Below, one piece after another: positions 57,425 to 64,000 of a DNA stretch of 64,000 bases; position 1 is the first letter of the stretch, and each line of letters starts with the position of its first letter. A program made the position numbers and the translations under genes. The notes beneath the pieces were generated by a model, which saw nothing but the letters and a program-made list of their open reading frames with translations, searched no databases and was not told where the DNA came from. Origin of the DNA: an uncultured Rhodospirillales bacterium (GTDB lineage Bacteria; Pseudomonadota; Alphaproteobacteria; Acetobacterales; Acetobacteraceae); NCBI GenBank assembly GCA_903928895.1, contig CAIYSR010000092.1, positions 1 to 64,000 of the forward strand, given 5' to 3'.

Positions 57425-57985
57425 TCAGCTTTCGAGTTCGCTGTCCCAATAGAGATAATCACGCCAACTCTGATGCAGATAGTTCGGCGGAAAGGCGCGG
57501 CCGTTTTCCTGGAGTTCCCATGTGGACGGTTGGCGCGGCGTCAGGCGCGGGAACATGCGGCATTCGCGCGGCAGCTTGCTGCCCTTCATCAGATTGCAGT
57601 GGCCGCAGGCGGTGACGACGTTTTCCCAGGTTGTACGGCCGCCGCGGCAGCGCGGGATGACATGGTCGAACGTGAGGTCCGGCGCGGGCTGCCGCTCGCC
57701 GCAATATTGGCAGGAAAAGGCGTCGCGGAGGAACACGTTGAAGCGGGTGAAGGCGGGGCGGCGGGAGGTCGGAATGTAGTCCTTCAGGGCGATGACGCTG
57801 GGCAGGCGCATCCGCATGCTCGGCGAATGGACCTCATGCTCGTATTCGTTCAGCACCGAGACGCGGTCGAGAAACACCGCCTTCACGGCATCCTGCCAGG
57901 ACCAGACCGACAATGGGAAATAGGACAGCGGACGGAAATCCGCGTTGAGGACGAGAGCCGGAAAATTATGTCCGCCGTCGGGCAA
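57425..57985 (-). CDS. HNH endonuclease-family protein
   Basis: A 186-residue protein with a zinc-supported HNH domain (90-140): CQYCG (C92, C95), LTFDHVIPRCRGG with catalytic H108, and the second pair C127/C130 in TACGHCNLMKGSK with N131. The N-terminal 80 residues (LVLNADFRPLSYFPLSVWSW) are a conserved part of this housekeeping-like HNH group found widely in bacteria. It is not associated with restriction or phage genes here. The biological role is unknown. Confidence 0.88.
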   Translation of the reverse strand: MPDGGHNFPALVLNADFRPLSYFPLSVWSWQDAVKAVFLDRVSVLNEYEHEVHSPSMRMRLPSVIALKDYIPTSRRPAFTRFNVFLRDAFSCQYCGERQPAPDLTFDHVIPRCRGGRTTWENVVTACGHCNLMKGSKLPRECRMFPRLTPRQPSTWELQENGRAFPPNYLHQSWRDYLYWDSELES

Positions 57986-58139
57986 GTGCCGCTCCTTCGC
58001 GAGCGGCGCGCAATACCTCGTGGGTGTTTCATCAAACCGACCCGCGAGAAACCGAGCGCCGCCGTGAACCTGCCCAGACTATCGCAACTCGCGGGGTGCG
58101 CCGCAAGCGGAGCGTCGGTGGTTTAATCCAGGCGTCACA

Positions 58140-58790
58140 TCAACCGGTGGCGAAAACCCGTTGAAGGAACAGGGAAGCGCTGGAAAGACCGACGTCATCG
58201 ATGCCGTGTTCGAGTCCTGGCCGGTAGAGCGCCTCGACCGTGACGGCGGCGGCGGTCAGCGCCGATTGTGCTGCACGCGAGCTGGCGACGGGGACGACTC
58301 CGTCATCCTCGCCATGCACCAGCAGAACCGGCGGCGAGTCGGCGCGAGACGGGACGTCGCCGATCAGGGCGCCGGAGAACGCGAGGATCGCGCGCGGTGG
58401 AATGGTGCGATGCAGGCCGGTGTAAAGGGCGGTCATCGCGCCCTGGCTGAAGCCCATCAGCGCGTAGGCGGCAGCAGGCAGGCTGAGTCGGTCGAGCTCC
58501 GAATCGATGAAGGCGTCCAGTGCGGCGGCGGCTGAGCTGACGCCGGCGAGGCGCCGCGAGGGCGAGCGGTCGCCCACGCTGAACCATTGCCGCCCGTAGG
58601 GGCCGAGATCGCACTCCTCGGGTGCGTCGGGGGCGACGAAGACGGCGTGGGGCAGGGCCGCAGCCCAGTGCGGGCCGAGGTCGATCAGGTCCTGCCCGTC
58701 GGCGCCGAGCCCGTGGCAGAGCACCACGAGCTGCCGCACCGGACCCGGATCGCGCGGGCCCCAGCGCGGCCCGTCCAGGATCGCGGGCAT
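58140..58790 (-). CDS. Phospholipase/carboxylesterase family alpha/beta hydrolase
   Basis: A 216-residue hydrolase of the acyl-protein-thioesterase/carboxylesterase family. The oxyanion region is LCHGLGADGQDLIDL and the triad is S115 in GFSQG, D163 in HGEDDGVVP and H195 in GLEHGID. No signal peptide. Its ATG shares one base with the stop of the upstream glutathione S-transferase gene, so the two are co-transcribed. It probably hydrolyses small carboxyl esters. Confidence 0.9.
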   Translation of the reverse strand: MPAILDGPRWGPRDPGPVRQLVVLCHGLGADGQDLIDLGPHWAAALPHAVFVAPDAPEECDLGPYGRQWFSVGDRSPSRRLAGVSSAAAALDAFIDSELDRLSLPAAAYALMGFSQGAMTALYTGLHRTIPPRAILAFSGALIGDVPSRADSPPVLLVHGEDDGVVPVASSRAAQSALTAAAVTVEALYRPGLEHGIDDVGLSSASLFLQRVFATG

Positions 58791-59512
58791 CAGCCGGGCG
58801 CCGGGCGGGCGCGCTGGTTGTAGAGCATGGCGGCGCGACGGGCCTGCTCCTCGGGCGCGAGGGAGGCGGGGTCCTCGGGGTCTCCGGCGGTGACAGCAAG
58901 GCCGCGGATCACGGCGGGGCGAGCCGAGAGCTCATCAAACCAGCGCTTGAAGTATTTGAATTCGTTGATGTCCTGTCCCTGGGCGGCCCAGGTGACGGTC
59001 CAGGGATAGGCGATCATGTCGGCGATGCTGTAGGCGTTGCCGGCGAGGTAGGGACGGTCATAGAGTCGGTTGTTGAGCACGCCGTAGATGCGGTTGACCT
59101 CATCGGTGAAACGGCGGACGGCGTAGGACTGGTCGCCCTTGGTGTCGCCGAGGCGGAAGAAATGGCCGCGTTCGCCGGTTTTCGGCCCCTGGTTGGCCAT
59201 CTGCCAGATCACCCATTCCGTCACTTCGGTTTTGCCGCGCAGGTCCTGCGGGAAGAAGCGGCCTTCCTTTTCGGCGATGTACATCATGATGGCGCCGGAT
59301 TCGAACACTGGCAGCGGTGGGCCGCCATCCTTCGGCGCATGATCCACGAGGACCGGCATGCGGTGGTTGGGGTTCATCGCGAGGAATTCGGGCTTGAACT
59401 GGTCGCCCCGGCCGATGTGGCAGGGCACGATATTGTAGGGGACGCCGAGCTCCTCGAGCAGGATCGTCACCTTCTTGCCGTTGGGGGTGGGCCAATAATG
59501 GAGGTCGTACAT
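58790..59512 (-). CDS. Glutathione S-transferase, YfcG/Ure2p-like
   Basis: A 240-residue cytosolic transferase with a thioredoxin-like N-terminal domain (1-85, WPTPNGKKVTILLEELGVPY, FESGAIMMYIAE) and a helical C-terminal domain with AYSIADMIAYPWTVTW. The TPNGKK motif with its active-site Asn/Thr is typical of YfcG (Nu-class) enzymes, which have disulfide-bond reductase activity. It overlaps the esterase gene by one base and lies 36 bp downstream of another transferase gene on the same strand. Confidence 0.92.
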   Translation of the reverse strand: MYDLHYWPTPNGKKVTILLEELGVPYNIVPCHIGRGDQFKPEFLAMNPNHRMPVLVDHAPKDGGPPLPVFESGAIMMYIAEKEGRFFPQDLRGKTEVTEWVIWQMANQGPKTGERGHFFRLGDTKGDQSYAVRRFTDEVNRIYGVLNNRLYDRPYLAGNAYSIADMIAYPWTVTWAAQGQDINEFKYFKRWFDELSARPAVIRGLAVTAGDPEDPASLAPEEQARRAAMLYNQRARPAPG

Positions 59513-59548
59513 GCCGGGCTCCGATCGGGGAAAGGTTGGCGGGCGGGT

Positions 59549-60175
59549 TCAGACCATCGGCCCGGCGCAATGGGCGGCATAGCCGGGGCGGGTGAGGAGC
59601 TTGTCGTACCAGGCGCGCACATGCGGCAGATTGGGCCGACCGGGCAGGTCGATGCCGAACCAGCGATGGACGTGCACGCCGAAAGCGATGTCGGCAAGGG
59701 TGAAATGATCGGCGGCGATCCAGCCCTGGGCTGCTATGCGCGCATCGAGGATCGCCCACAGCTTGGCCGCCTGCGCGATCGCCTCGGTGATGGCCGCCAT
59801 GTCGCGCTGCTCGGGGGCGGTGCGGACGAGGCCGATGAAGAAGACGGTGTGGGGCGGGCCGAGCGCGGTCTGCTGGAAATCGAGCCAAGCGTCGACCTCG
59901 GCGCGTCGGCATGCGTCGGCGGGGTACAGGGGGGAGGCGGGGGCATGGGCGTTGCAGAGATAGCGCAGGATGGCGTTGCTCTCGAACAGGCTGAACCCGC
60001 CGTCCTGGATCGCTGGCACCAGGCCGATCGGCTGCATCGCGCGGTATTCAGCGGTGCCGGTGCCGCTGAAAGCGCCGCCGACATCGAGCCGTTCATAGGG
60101 CAGGCCGAGTTCCTCCAGCAGGAACAGCACCTTCATCACGTTGCTGGACGTCTTGCGTCCCCAGAGCCGGATCAT
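59549..60175 (-). CDS. Glutathione S-transferase family protein
   Basis: A 208-residue transferase with the two-domain fold. RKTSSNVMKVLFLLEELGL holds the active-site Ser region, LVPAIQDGGFSLFESNAIL includes the glutathione-binding ES motif, and HFTLADIAFGVHVHRWF is the N-capping region of the C-terminal domain. It is the first gene of a three-gene operon with the YfcG-like enzyme and the esterase. The substrate is unknown. Confidence 0.9.
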   Translation of the reverse strand: MIRLWGRKTSSNVMKVLFLLEELGLPYERLDVGGAFSGTGTAEYRAMQPIGLVPAIQDGGFSLFESNAILRYLCNAHAPASPLYPADACRRAEVDAWLDFQQTALGPPHTVFFIGLVRTAPEQRDMAAITEAIAQAAKLWAILDARIAAQGWIAADHFTLADIAFGVHVHRWFGIDLPGRPNLPHVRAWYDKLLTRPGYAAHCAGPMV

Positions 60176-60266
60176 CGTGAGTTCTCCTGCAGGTTCGCGC
60201 CACGCTAGAACGGACGATCGGGCCGGGCAACTTGCGTGGCGGCGCTGCTCCGGTCATAGAGCGGCC

Positions 60267-60767
60267 ATGATGTTCTCACGCCTGCGTGTGACCCTGGCTG
60301 CTGCCACCGCCGCCGTGGGGGCGGTACTGTTCATTGCCCATGCCTCGGAATGGTGGGGCGGGTTAATCCCTTGTGCATTGTGCCTGGTCGAGCGCTGGCC
60401 GTACCGGATCGGGCTCGGCGTCGGGCTGGTCGGACTGGTGCTGCCGCGGCGGCTGGTGCGGCCGTTCATGTTGCTGTTCATCGCGGCGATGCTGGCGGGC
60501 ACATCGGCCGGGGTGGTGCATGTCGGCGTGGAGTGGAAATATTGGCCGAGCCCGCTGCCGGAATGCCGGGGACCGGACCTGCGCGGGCTGAGCCTGGCAC
60601 AGCGGCTGGCGGCGATGCCCGAGCGACCGTCCAAGCCATGCGACGAGCCGGCATATTTGTTCGAAGGCGCGCCGATTTCGATGGCGGAGGCAAATCTGCT
60701 GTTCAGCCTTGGCAACGCATTGTTCGTGGGCGGCTTCCTGTGGTTCCGGCGCCGGGACTTGACCTGA
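60267..60767 (+). CDS. dsbB: Disulfide bond formation protein DsbB
   Basis: A 166-residue inner-membrane protein with four helices. The quinone-side pair C36/C39 in IPCALCLVERWPYR and the DsbA-side pair C100/C125 (PECRGP, KPCDEP) are both present. DsbB reoxidises DsbA and passes electrons to quinone. Two tandem ATGs (60267, 60270) could start translation. Divergent from the glutathione S-transferase operon. dsbA is not in the window. Confidence 0.92.
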   Translation: MMFSRLRVTLAAATAAVGAVLFIAHASEWWGGLIPCALCLVERWPYRIGLGVGLVGLVLPRRLVRPFMLLFIAAMLAGTSAGVVHVGVEWKYWPSPLPECRGPDLRGLSLAQRLAAMPERPSKPCDEPAYLFEGAPISMAEANLLFSLGNALFVGGFLWFRRRDLT

Positions 60768-60836
60768 ACCGCGGTGGTGTGGCGGCCCTTGTGGCGGCAT
60801 CATAGCTTCCGTCATCCCCGCGAAAGAGAGGCAATC

Positions 60837-62039
60837 ATGGCAAGTGCGCGCCGTACGACCGCGTCCAACGCGCTATCCGACGATATCGCCGCCTGGCTCG
60901 CCGGCGAGGCGCTGGGCGATTCCGAGCCCGCCGTCCTGTTCGACGGCCTGTGTCGCCGGCTGCGCGCCACCGGGCTGCCGATCATGCGCGGCAACGTCAA
61001 CTTCAACGTCCTGCACCCGCTCTATCGGGCCGGCGCACTGACCTGGACACCGGGTGGCATCGAGATCCAATTGTTCGACTGGTCACAGGAGGTGAGCGCC
61101 GAGTTCCTGCGCAGCCCGCTCCACCATGTCATCAGCCACGAAATCCCGCTGCTCCGCCGCCGCCTCACCGGACGCACCGCGCTGCTGGATTTTCCAGTGC
61201 TGCACGATCTGCGTGAGCGCGGCGGGCACGACTACCTGCTGCTGCTGGTCCCGTTCAACGGACAGCAGGCCAGCGCGAACGGGCTGCGCGGCGGCATCAT
61301 CTGCTCCTGGGTCTGCGATCGGCCTGGCGGCTTCAGCGACGGCGAAATCCGCCTGCTCCAGCGCATCACCAGCCGTCTCGTGGTCTCGCTGAAGGGCCGG
61401 CTCGACCGTTCCATCGCGCAGAATGTGGCCGCCGCCTATCTCGGCCGCCGCGCCGGCGCGGCGGTGCTGCGCGGCGCCATCCATCGCGGCGATGGCGAAA
61501 AGCTCCAGGCGGCCCTGTGGTACAGCGACCTGCGCCACTCCTCCGCCCTGGCCGACCACGACACGGCCGAGGCCTTCCTGCGCGTGCTCAACCGTTATTT
61601 CGAGATGACCGCCGGCGCCATCCATGACCACGGCGGCGAGGTCGTCTCCTTCATCGGCGACGCGGTGCTCGGCTTTTTCCGCGTCGATACCACCCCCGAG
61701 GACGCCTGCGCCCGCGCCTGGGCCGCCGCCGAGGAGGCCCGTGCCCGGCTGGCGGTGCACGAACCCGAGCCCGGCGGCACCCGCATCGAATTCGGCATCG
61801 GCCTGCATCTGGGCGAGGTCATCTACGGCAATGTCGGCGTGCCCGAGCGCCTGCAATTCACCCTCGTCGGCGGCGCCGTCAACGAGGTCGCCCGCATCGA
61901 GGACCTGACCAAGACGCTCGATCGCCCCCTGGTCGTCTCCGACGCCTTCGCCCGCCATGTGAAGCTGCCCTGGCATTCCCTCGGCGAGCAGACCCTGCGC
62001 GGCATCCAGCGCCCGGTCGAGGTCTTCGCCCCGGGGTAA
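60837..62039 (+). CDS. Class III adenylate/guanylate cyclase with N-terminal sensor region
   Basis: A 400-residue protein. The C-terminal cyclase domain (about 215-400) has metal residues D231 (LWYSDLRHSSALAD) and D275 (FIGDAVLGFF), and LVGGAVNEVARIEDL near residue 345 of the active site. The N-terminal 200 residues (e.g. GIEIQLFDWSQEVSAEFL) look like a GAF-type sensor but carry no haem or chromophore motif that I can name. It should make cAMP (or cGMP) in the cytoplasm. ATG 60837 follows AAAGAGAGG. Codon usage switches to C-ending codons compared with dsbB. Confidence 0.9.
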   Translation: MASARRTTASNALSDDIAAWLAGEALGDSEPAVLFDGLCRRLRATGLPIMRGNVNFNVLHPLYRAGALTWTPGGIEIQLFDWSQEVSAEFLRSPLHHVISHEIPLLRRRLTGRTALLDFPVLHDLRERGGHDYLLLLVPFNGQQASANGLRGGIICSWVCDRPGGFSDGEIRLLQRITSRLVVSLKGRLDRSIAQNVAAAYLGRRAGAAVLRGAIHRGDGEKLQAALWYSDLRHSSALADHDTAEAFLRVLNRYFEMTAGAIHDHGGEVVSFIGDAVLGFFRVDTTPEDACARAWAAAEEARARLAVHEPEPGGTRIEFGIGLHLGEVIYGNVGVPERLQFTLVGGAVNEVARIEDLTKTLDRPLVVSDAFARHVKLPWHSLGEQTLRGIQRPVEVFAPG

Positions 62040-62101
62040 GGCCCTCTCTGGCGGCTCCCGCCCCCGTCCTGCTAGCCTCCGCTCGACCCGGAGGATGCCC
62101 C

Positions 62102-64000
62102 ATGATCGACCCCACGCTGCTCGCCCGCGCCGACCGCTTCCGCGCCGAAAACGTGCACGCCCGAGTCTTCAACCCGCACCCCCGCCCGCACTGGATCGGC
62201 CAGACCAACCAGTTCTGGTACCGGCACGAATCGCCCCGGGGCGTCACTTTCACCCGCGTCGATGCCGAAACCGGCGAGCAGTTGCCGGCCTTCGACCACG
62301 AGGACGTCGCCCATATCCTCAGCGCGCCGGACCCGCACCACCTGCCGATCGCCGATCTCGACCTGTCCGGCAAGGCGCTGCGGATCCGCAAGACCGACGG
62401 AAGCTGGTACGAGGTCGCCGATGGCGTGGCCGTCGCCGAAGCCGCGGCCCCCGCCCTGCACCCCGGCGAACGCGCGGCCCCCGACGGCAAGACCGCCCTC
62501 TTCGCCCGCGATCACGATCTCTGGCTGCGCGATCTCGCCACCTTGGCCGAACGCCGCCTGACCCATGACGGCGACCGCCACAACGCCTACGGCGCTTCGC
62601 CCGAGATGAACCTCACCACCATCACCCTACGCCGCCGCGGCCTGACGCTGCCGGCCAACGGGCTATTCTCGCCCGACGGCACCAAGCTCTTCACCTCCCG
62701 CCTCGACGAACGCGCCGTGCTTGACCTCACCCTCCTCCAGCACGTCCCCGACAACGCTAGCCCGCGCCCCGCCGCCCACACCATGAAATTCGCCTATGCC
62801 CTGGATGCCGAACTCCCGGTCGAAACCCACTGCATCATCGACCTCATCACCGGCCAAATCGCCGAAGCCTCGGCCGGCCCCCTCGTCACCGGCATGACCA
62901 CCTGTCTCGAAAAGGAGGAGGCCTGGTGGAGTGCCGATTCGTCCCGCGTCTTCTTCCTCGAGCGTGACCGCTATTGGCGCAGCCTCAGCTTGCTCGAAAT
63001 GGATGCCGCCACCGGCCTCGTCGGCGTCATCTACACCGAAACCGTGCCCACCTTCATCGACACCAACCTCTCCGTCCTCGGCCTGCCCAACTACCGCGTG
63101 CTCGATGAAACCAACGAATTCATCTGGTTTTCCCAGGAAGACGGCTGGGCCCATCTCTACCTCCACGACCTCGCCACCGGGGTACGGAAAAACCGCATCA
63201 CCAGTGGCCAATGGGCGGTGCGTGACCTCCTGCATGTCGACCCCTTCGCCCGCACCGTCGAATTCCTTGCCGGCGGCCTCGATGACACCGCCAACCCCTA
63301 TCACCGCACCCTCTGCCGCATCGGCCTCGACGGCACCGGCTTTGATGTCCTCACCCCCGGCAGCGACGACCACAGTCTCGCCATGCCGCTGAAGCGGGTG
63401 CCGCGCGACCATATCCGTCCCGAAGGCGAAATCGGCCAGTGGCGCTCGCCCACCGGCCGCTACTTCGTCCACACCGCCGCCGACCTCACCAAGCTCCCCG
63501 TCACCGAAATCCGCCACGCCGATGGCGGCAAAATCGCGACCCTTGTCACCGCCTCCCTCGCCCCCGACCTCGCCGCGGCCTGGCGCTGGCCCATCCCCTT
63601 CGTCGTCACCGCCGATGACGGCAAAACCGACCTGTTCGGTGCCATGTGGCTCCCCACCGATTTCGATCCGGCCAAGCGCTATCCGGTGATCGATTACATC
63701 TACCCCGGCCCCCAGCGCGGCCAACTCCCCACCGTCATGCTCACCGACATCATGCCCGAACTCGGCCGCGCCACAATGCCGCAAGCCTTCGCCGAACTCG
63801 GCTGCATCGTCATCAACGTCGACGGCCGCGGCACACCGCTGCGCTCCAAAGCCTTCCACGACGAAAGCTACGGCAAGCTCGACGACCCCGGCATGCTCGC
63901 CGACCACGTCGCCACCCTGCGCCAACTCGCGGCCGAGCACCCCTGGTTCGACATCTCCCGTGTCGGCATCATGGGCCACTCCGGCGGCGGCTACGGCTCG
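62102..64000 (+). CDS. S9-family (dipeptidyl peptidase IV-like) serine peptidase, 3' end outside the window
   Basis: The open frame covers 633 codons and leaves the window without a stop. The first 450 residues form a beta-propeller typical of DPP IV/S9B (SPDGKT-like blades, e.g. ERAAPDGKTALFARDHD, NGLFSPDGTKLFTSRLDE). The catalytic domain follows with YPVIDYIYPGPQRG, INVDGRGTPLRSKAFHD and the nucleophile Ser in GHSGGGYGS at the edge. The Asp and His of the triad would lie beyond the window. No signal peptide. ATG 62102 has GGAGG upstream. Codons end overwhelmingly in C. Confidence 0.92.
   Translation, partial: MIDPTLLARADRFRAENVHARVFNPHPRPHWIGQTNQFWYRHESPRGVTFTRVDAETGEQLPAFDHEDVAHILSAPDPHHLPIADLDLSGKALRIRKTDGSWYEVADGVAVAEAAAPALHPGERAAPDGKTALFARDHDLWLRDLATLAERRLTHDGDRHNAYGASPEMNLTTITLRRRGLTLPANGLFSPDGTKLFTSRLDERAVLDLTLLQHVPDNASPRPAAHTMKFAYALDAELPVETHCIIDLITGQIAEASAGPLVTGMTTCLEKEEAWWSADSSRVFFLERDRYWRSLSLLEMDAATGLVGVIYTETVPTFIDTNLSVLGLPNYRVLDETNEFIWFSQEDGWAHLYLHDLATGVRKNRITSGQWAVRDLLHVDPFARTVEFLAGGLDDTANPYHRTLCRIGLDGTGFDVLTPGSDDHSLAMPLKRVPRDHIRPEGEIGQWRSPTGRYFVHTAADLTKLPVTEIRHADGGKIATLVTASLAPDLAAAWRWPIPFVVTADDGKTDLFGAMWLPTDFDPAKRYPVIDYIYPGPQRGQLPTVMLTDIMPELGRATMPQAFAELGCIVINVDGRGTPLRSKAFHDESYGKLDDPGMLADHVATLRQLAAEHPWFDISRVGIMGHSGGGYGS

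Noticed and set aside
56706-57462. Several 80-150 codon frames in the gap between the DUF1236 and HNH genes
   Set aside because: They overlap one another on both strands, lack domains and have chance-like composition.

Overview
The window is a GC-rich, gene-dense chromosomal segment of an aerobic alphaproteobacterium. Acetobacteraceae or a close Rhodospirillales relative is the best guess. This is inferred from the complete nuoA-N cluster, the pstSCAB-phoU-phoB cluster, protein style and strong GC codon bias; no rRNA or other decisive marker is present. One tRNA (Asp, GTC) was found. No CRISPR array, intact insertion sequence, prophage or plasmid functions were seen.

Layout. 0.3-14 kb is a mixed metabolic and sensory region: a TMEM175-like channel, a peptide-type solute-binding protein coupled to a fatty-acid-hydroxylase protein, a PEP-CTERM protein, a HAD phosphatase, a nitroreductase, a serine hydrolase/PhyH dioxygenase pair, a soluble globin-coupled chemoreceptor with a C-terminal PilZ domain, a nucleotidyltransferase-like protein, an acyl-CoA dehydrogenase homologue without the usual catalytic Glu, an amidase and a polysaccharide deacetylase. 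13.7-19.3 kb is the phosphate regulon: a triple Pho box, pstS, a hairpin, then pstC-pstA-pstB-phoU-phoB. 19.4-22.6 kb holds a MATE exporter with its HxlR regulator and an M20 peptidase. 22.7-37.2 kb carries tRNA-Asp and all 14 subunits of proton-pumping NADH dehydrogenase in canonical order, followed by birA.

38.0-40.9 kb is a scar zone with remnants of three transposase families (IS30, IS5, IS66) around a SCO1 copper chaperone and the class Ia ribonucleotide reductase small subunit. 40.9-49.7 kb is a sugar-utilisation locus: a GH51 arabinofuranosidase, a complete carbohydrate ABC importer, a divergent GntR/FadR regulator and a GtaA-like (DUF4965/DUF1793) protein. 50.2-56.8 kb encodes envelope proteins: an AsmA-like protein, an AI-2E family permease with an extra soluble domain, a YihY/BrkB protein, a shrunken AsmA paralogue and a DUF1236 protein. 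57.4-64 kb holds an HNH nuclease, an esterase with two glutathione S-transferases, DsbB, a class III nucleotide cyclase and an S9 peptidase that runs off the window.

In the intergenic regions, an AT-rich palindromic unit occurs singly and as inverted pairs at four places, one pair having perfect 32-bp arms. A separate nested GC-rich palindrome lies between the acyl-CoA dehydrogenase and amidase genes. I found no clear new defence or mobile system. The most unusual items are the globin-MCP-PilZ receptor, the dehydrogenase homologue without its catalytic Glu, the AT-rich paired repeats, the duplicated AsmA locus and the GtaA-like protein tied to arabinoside catabolism.
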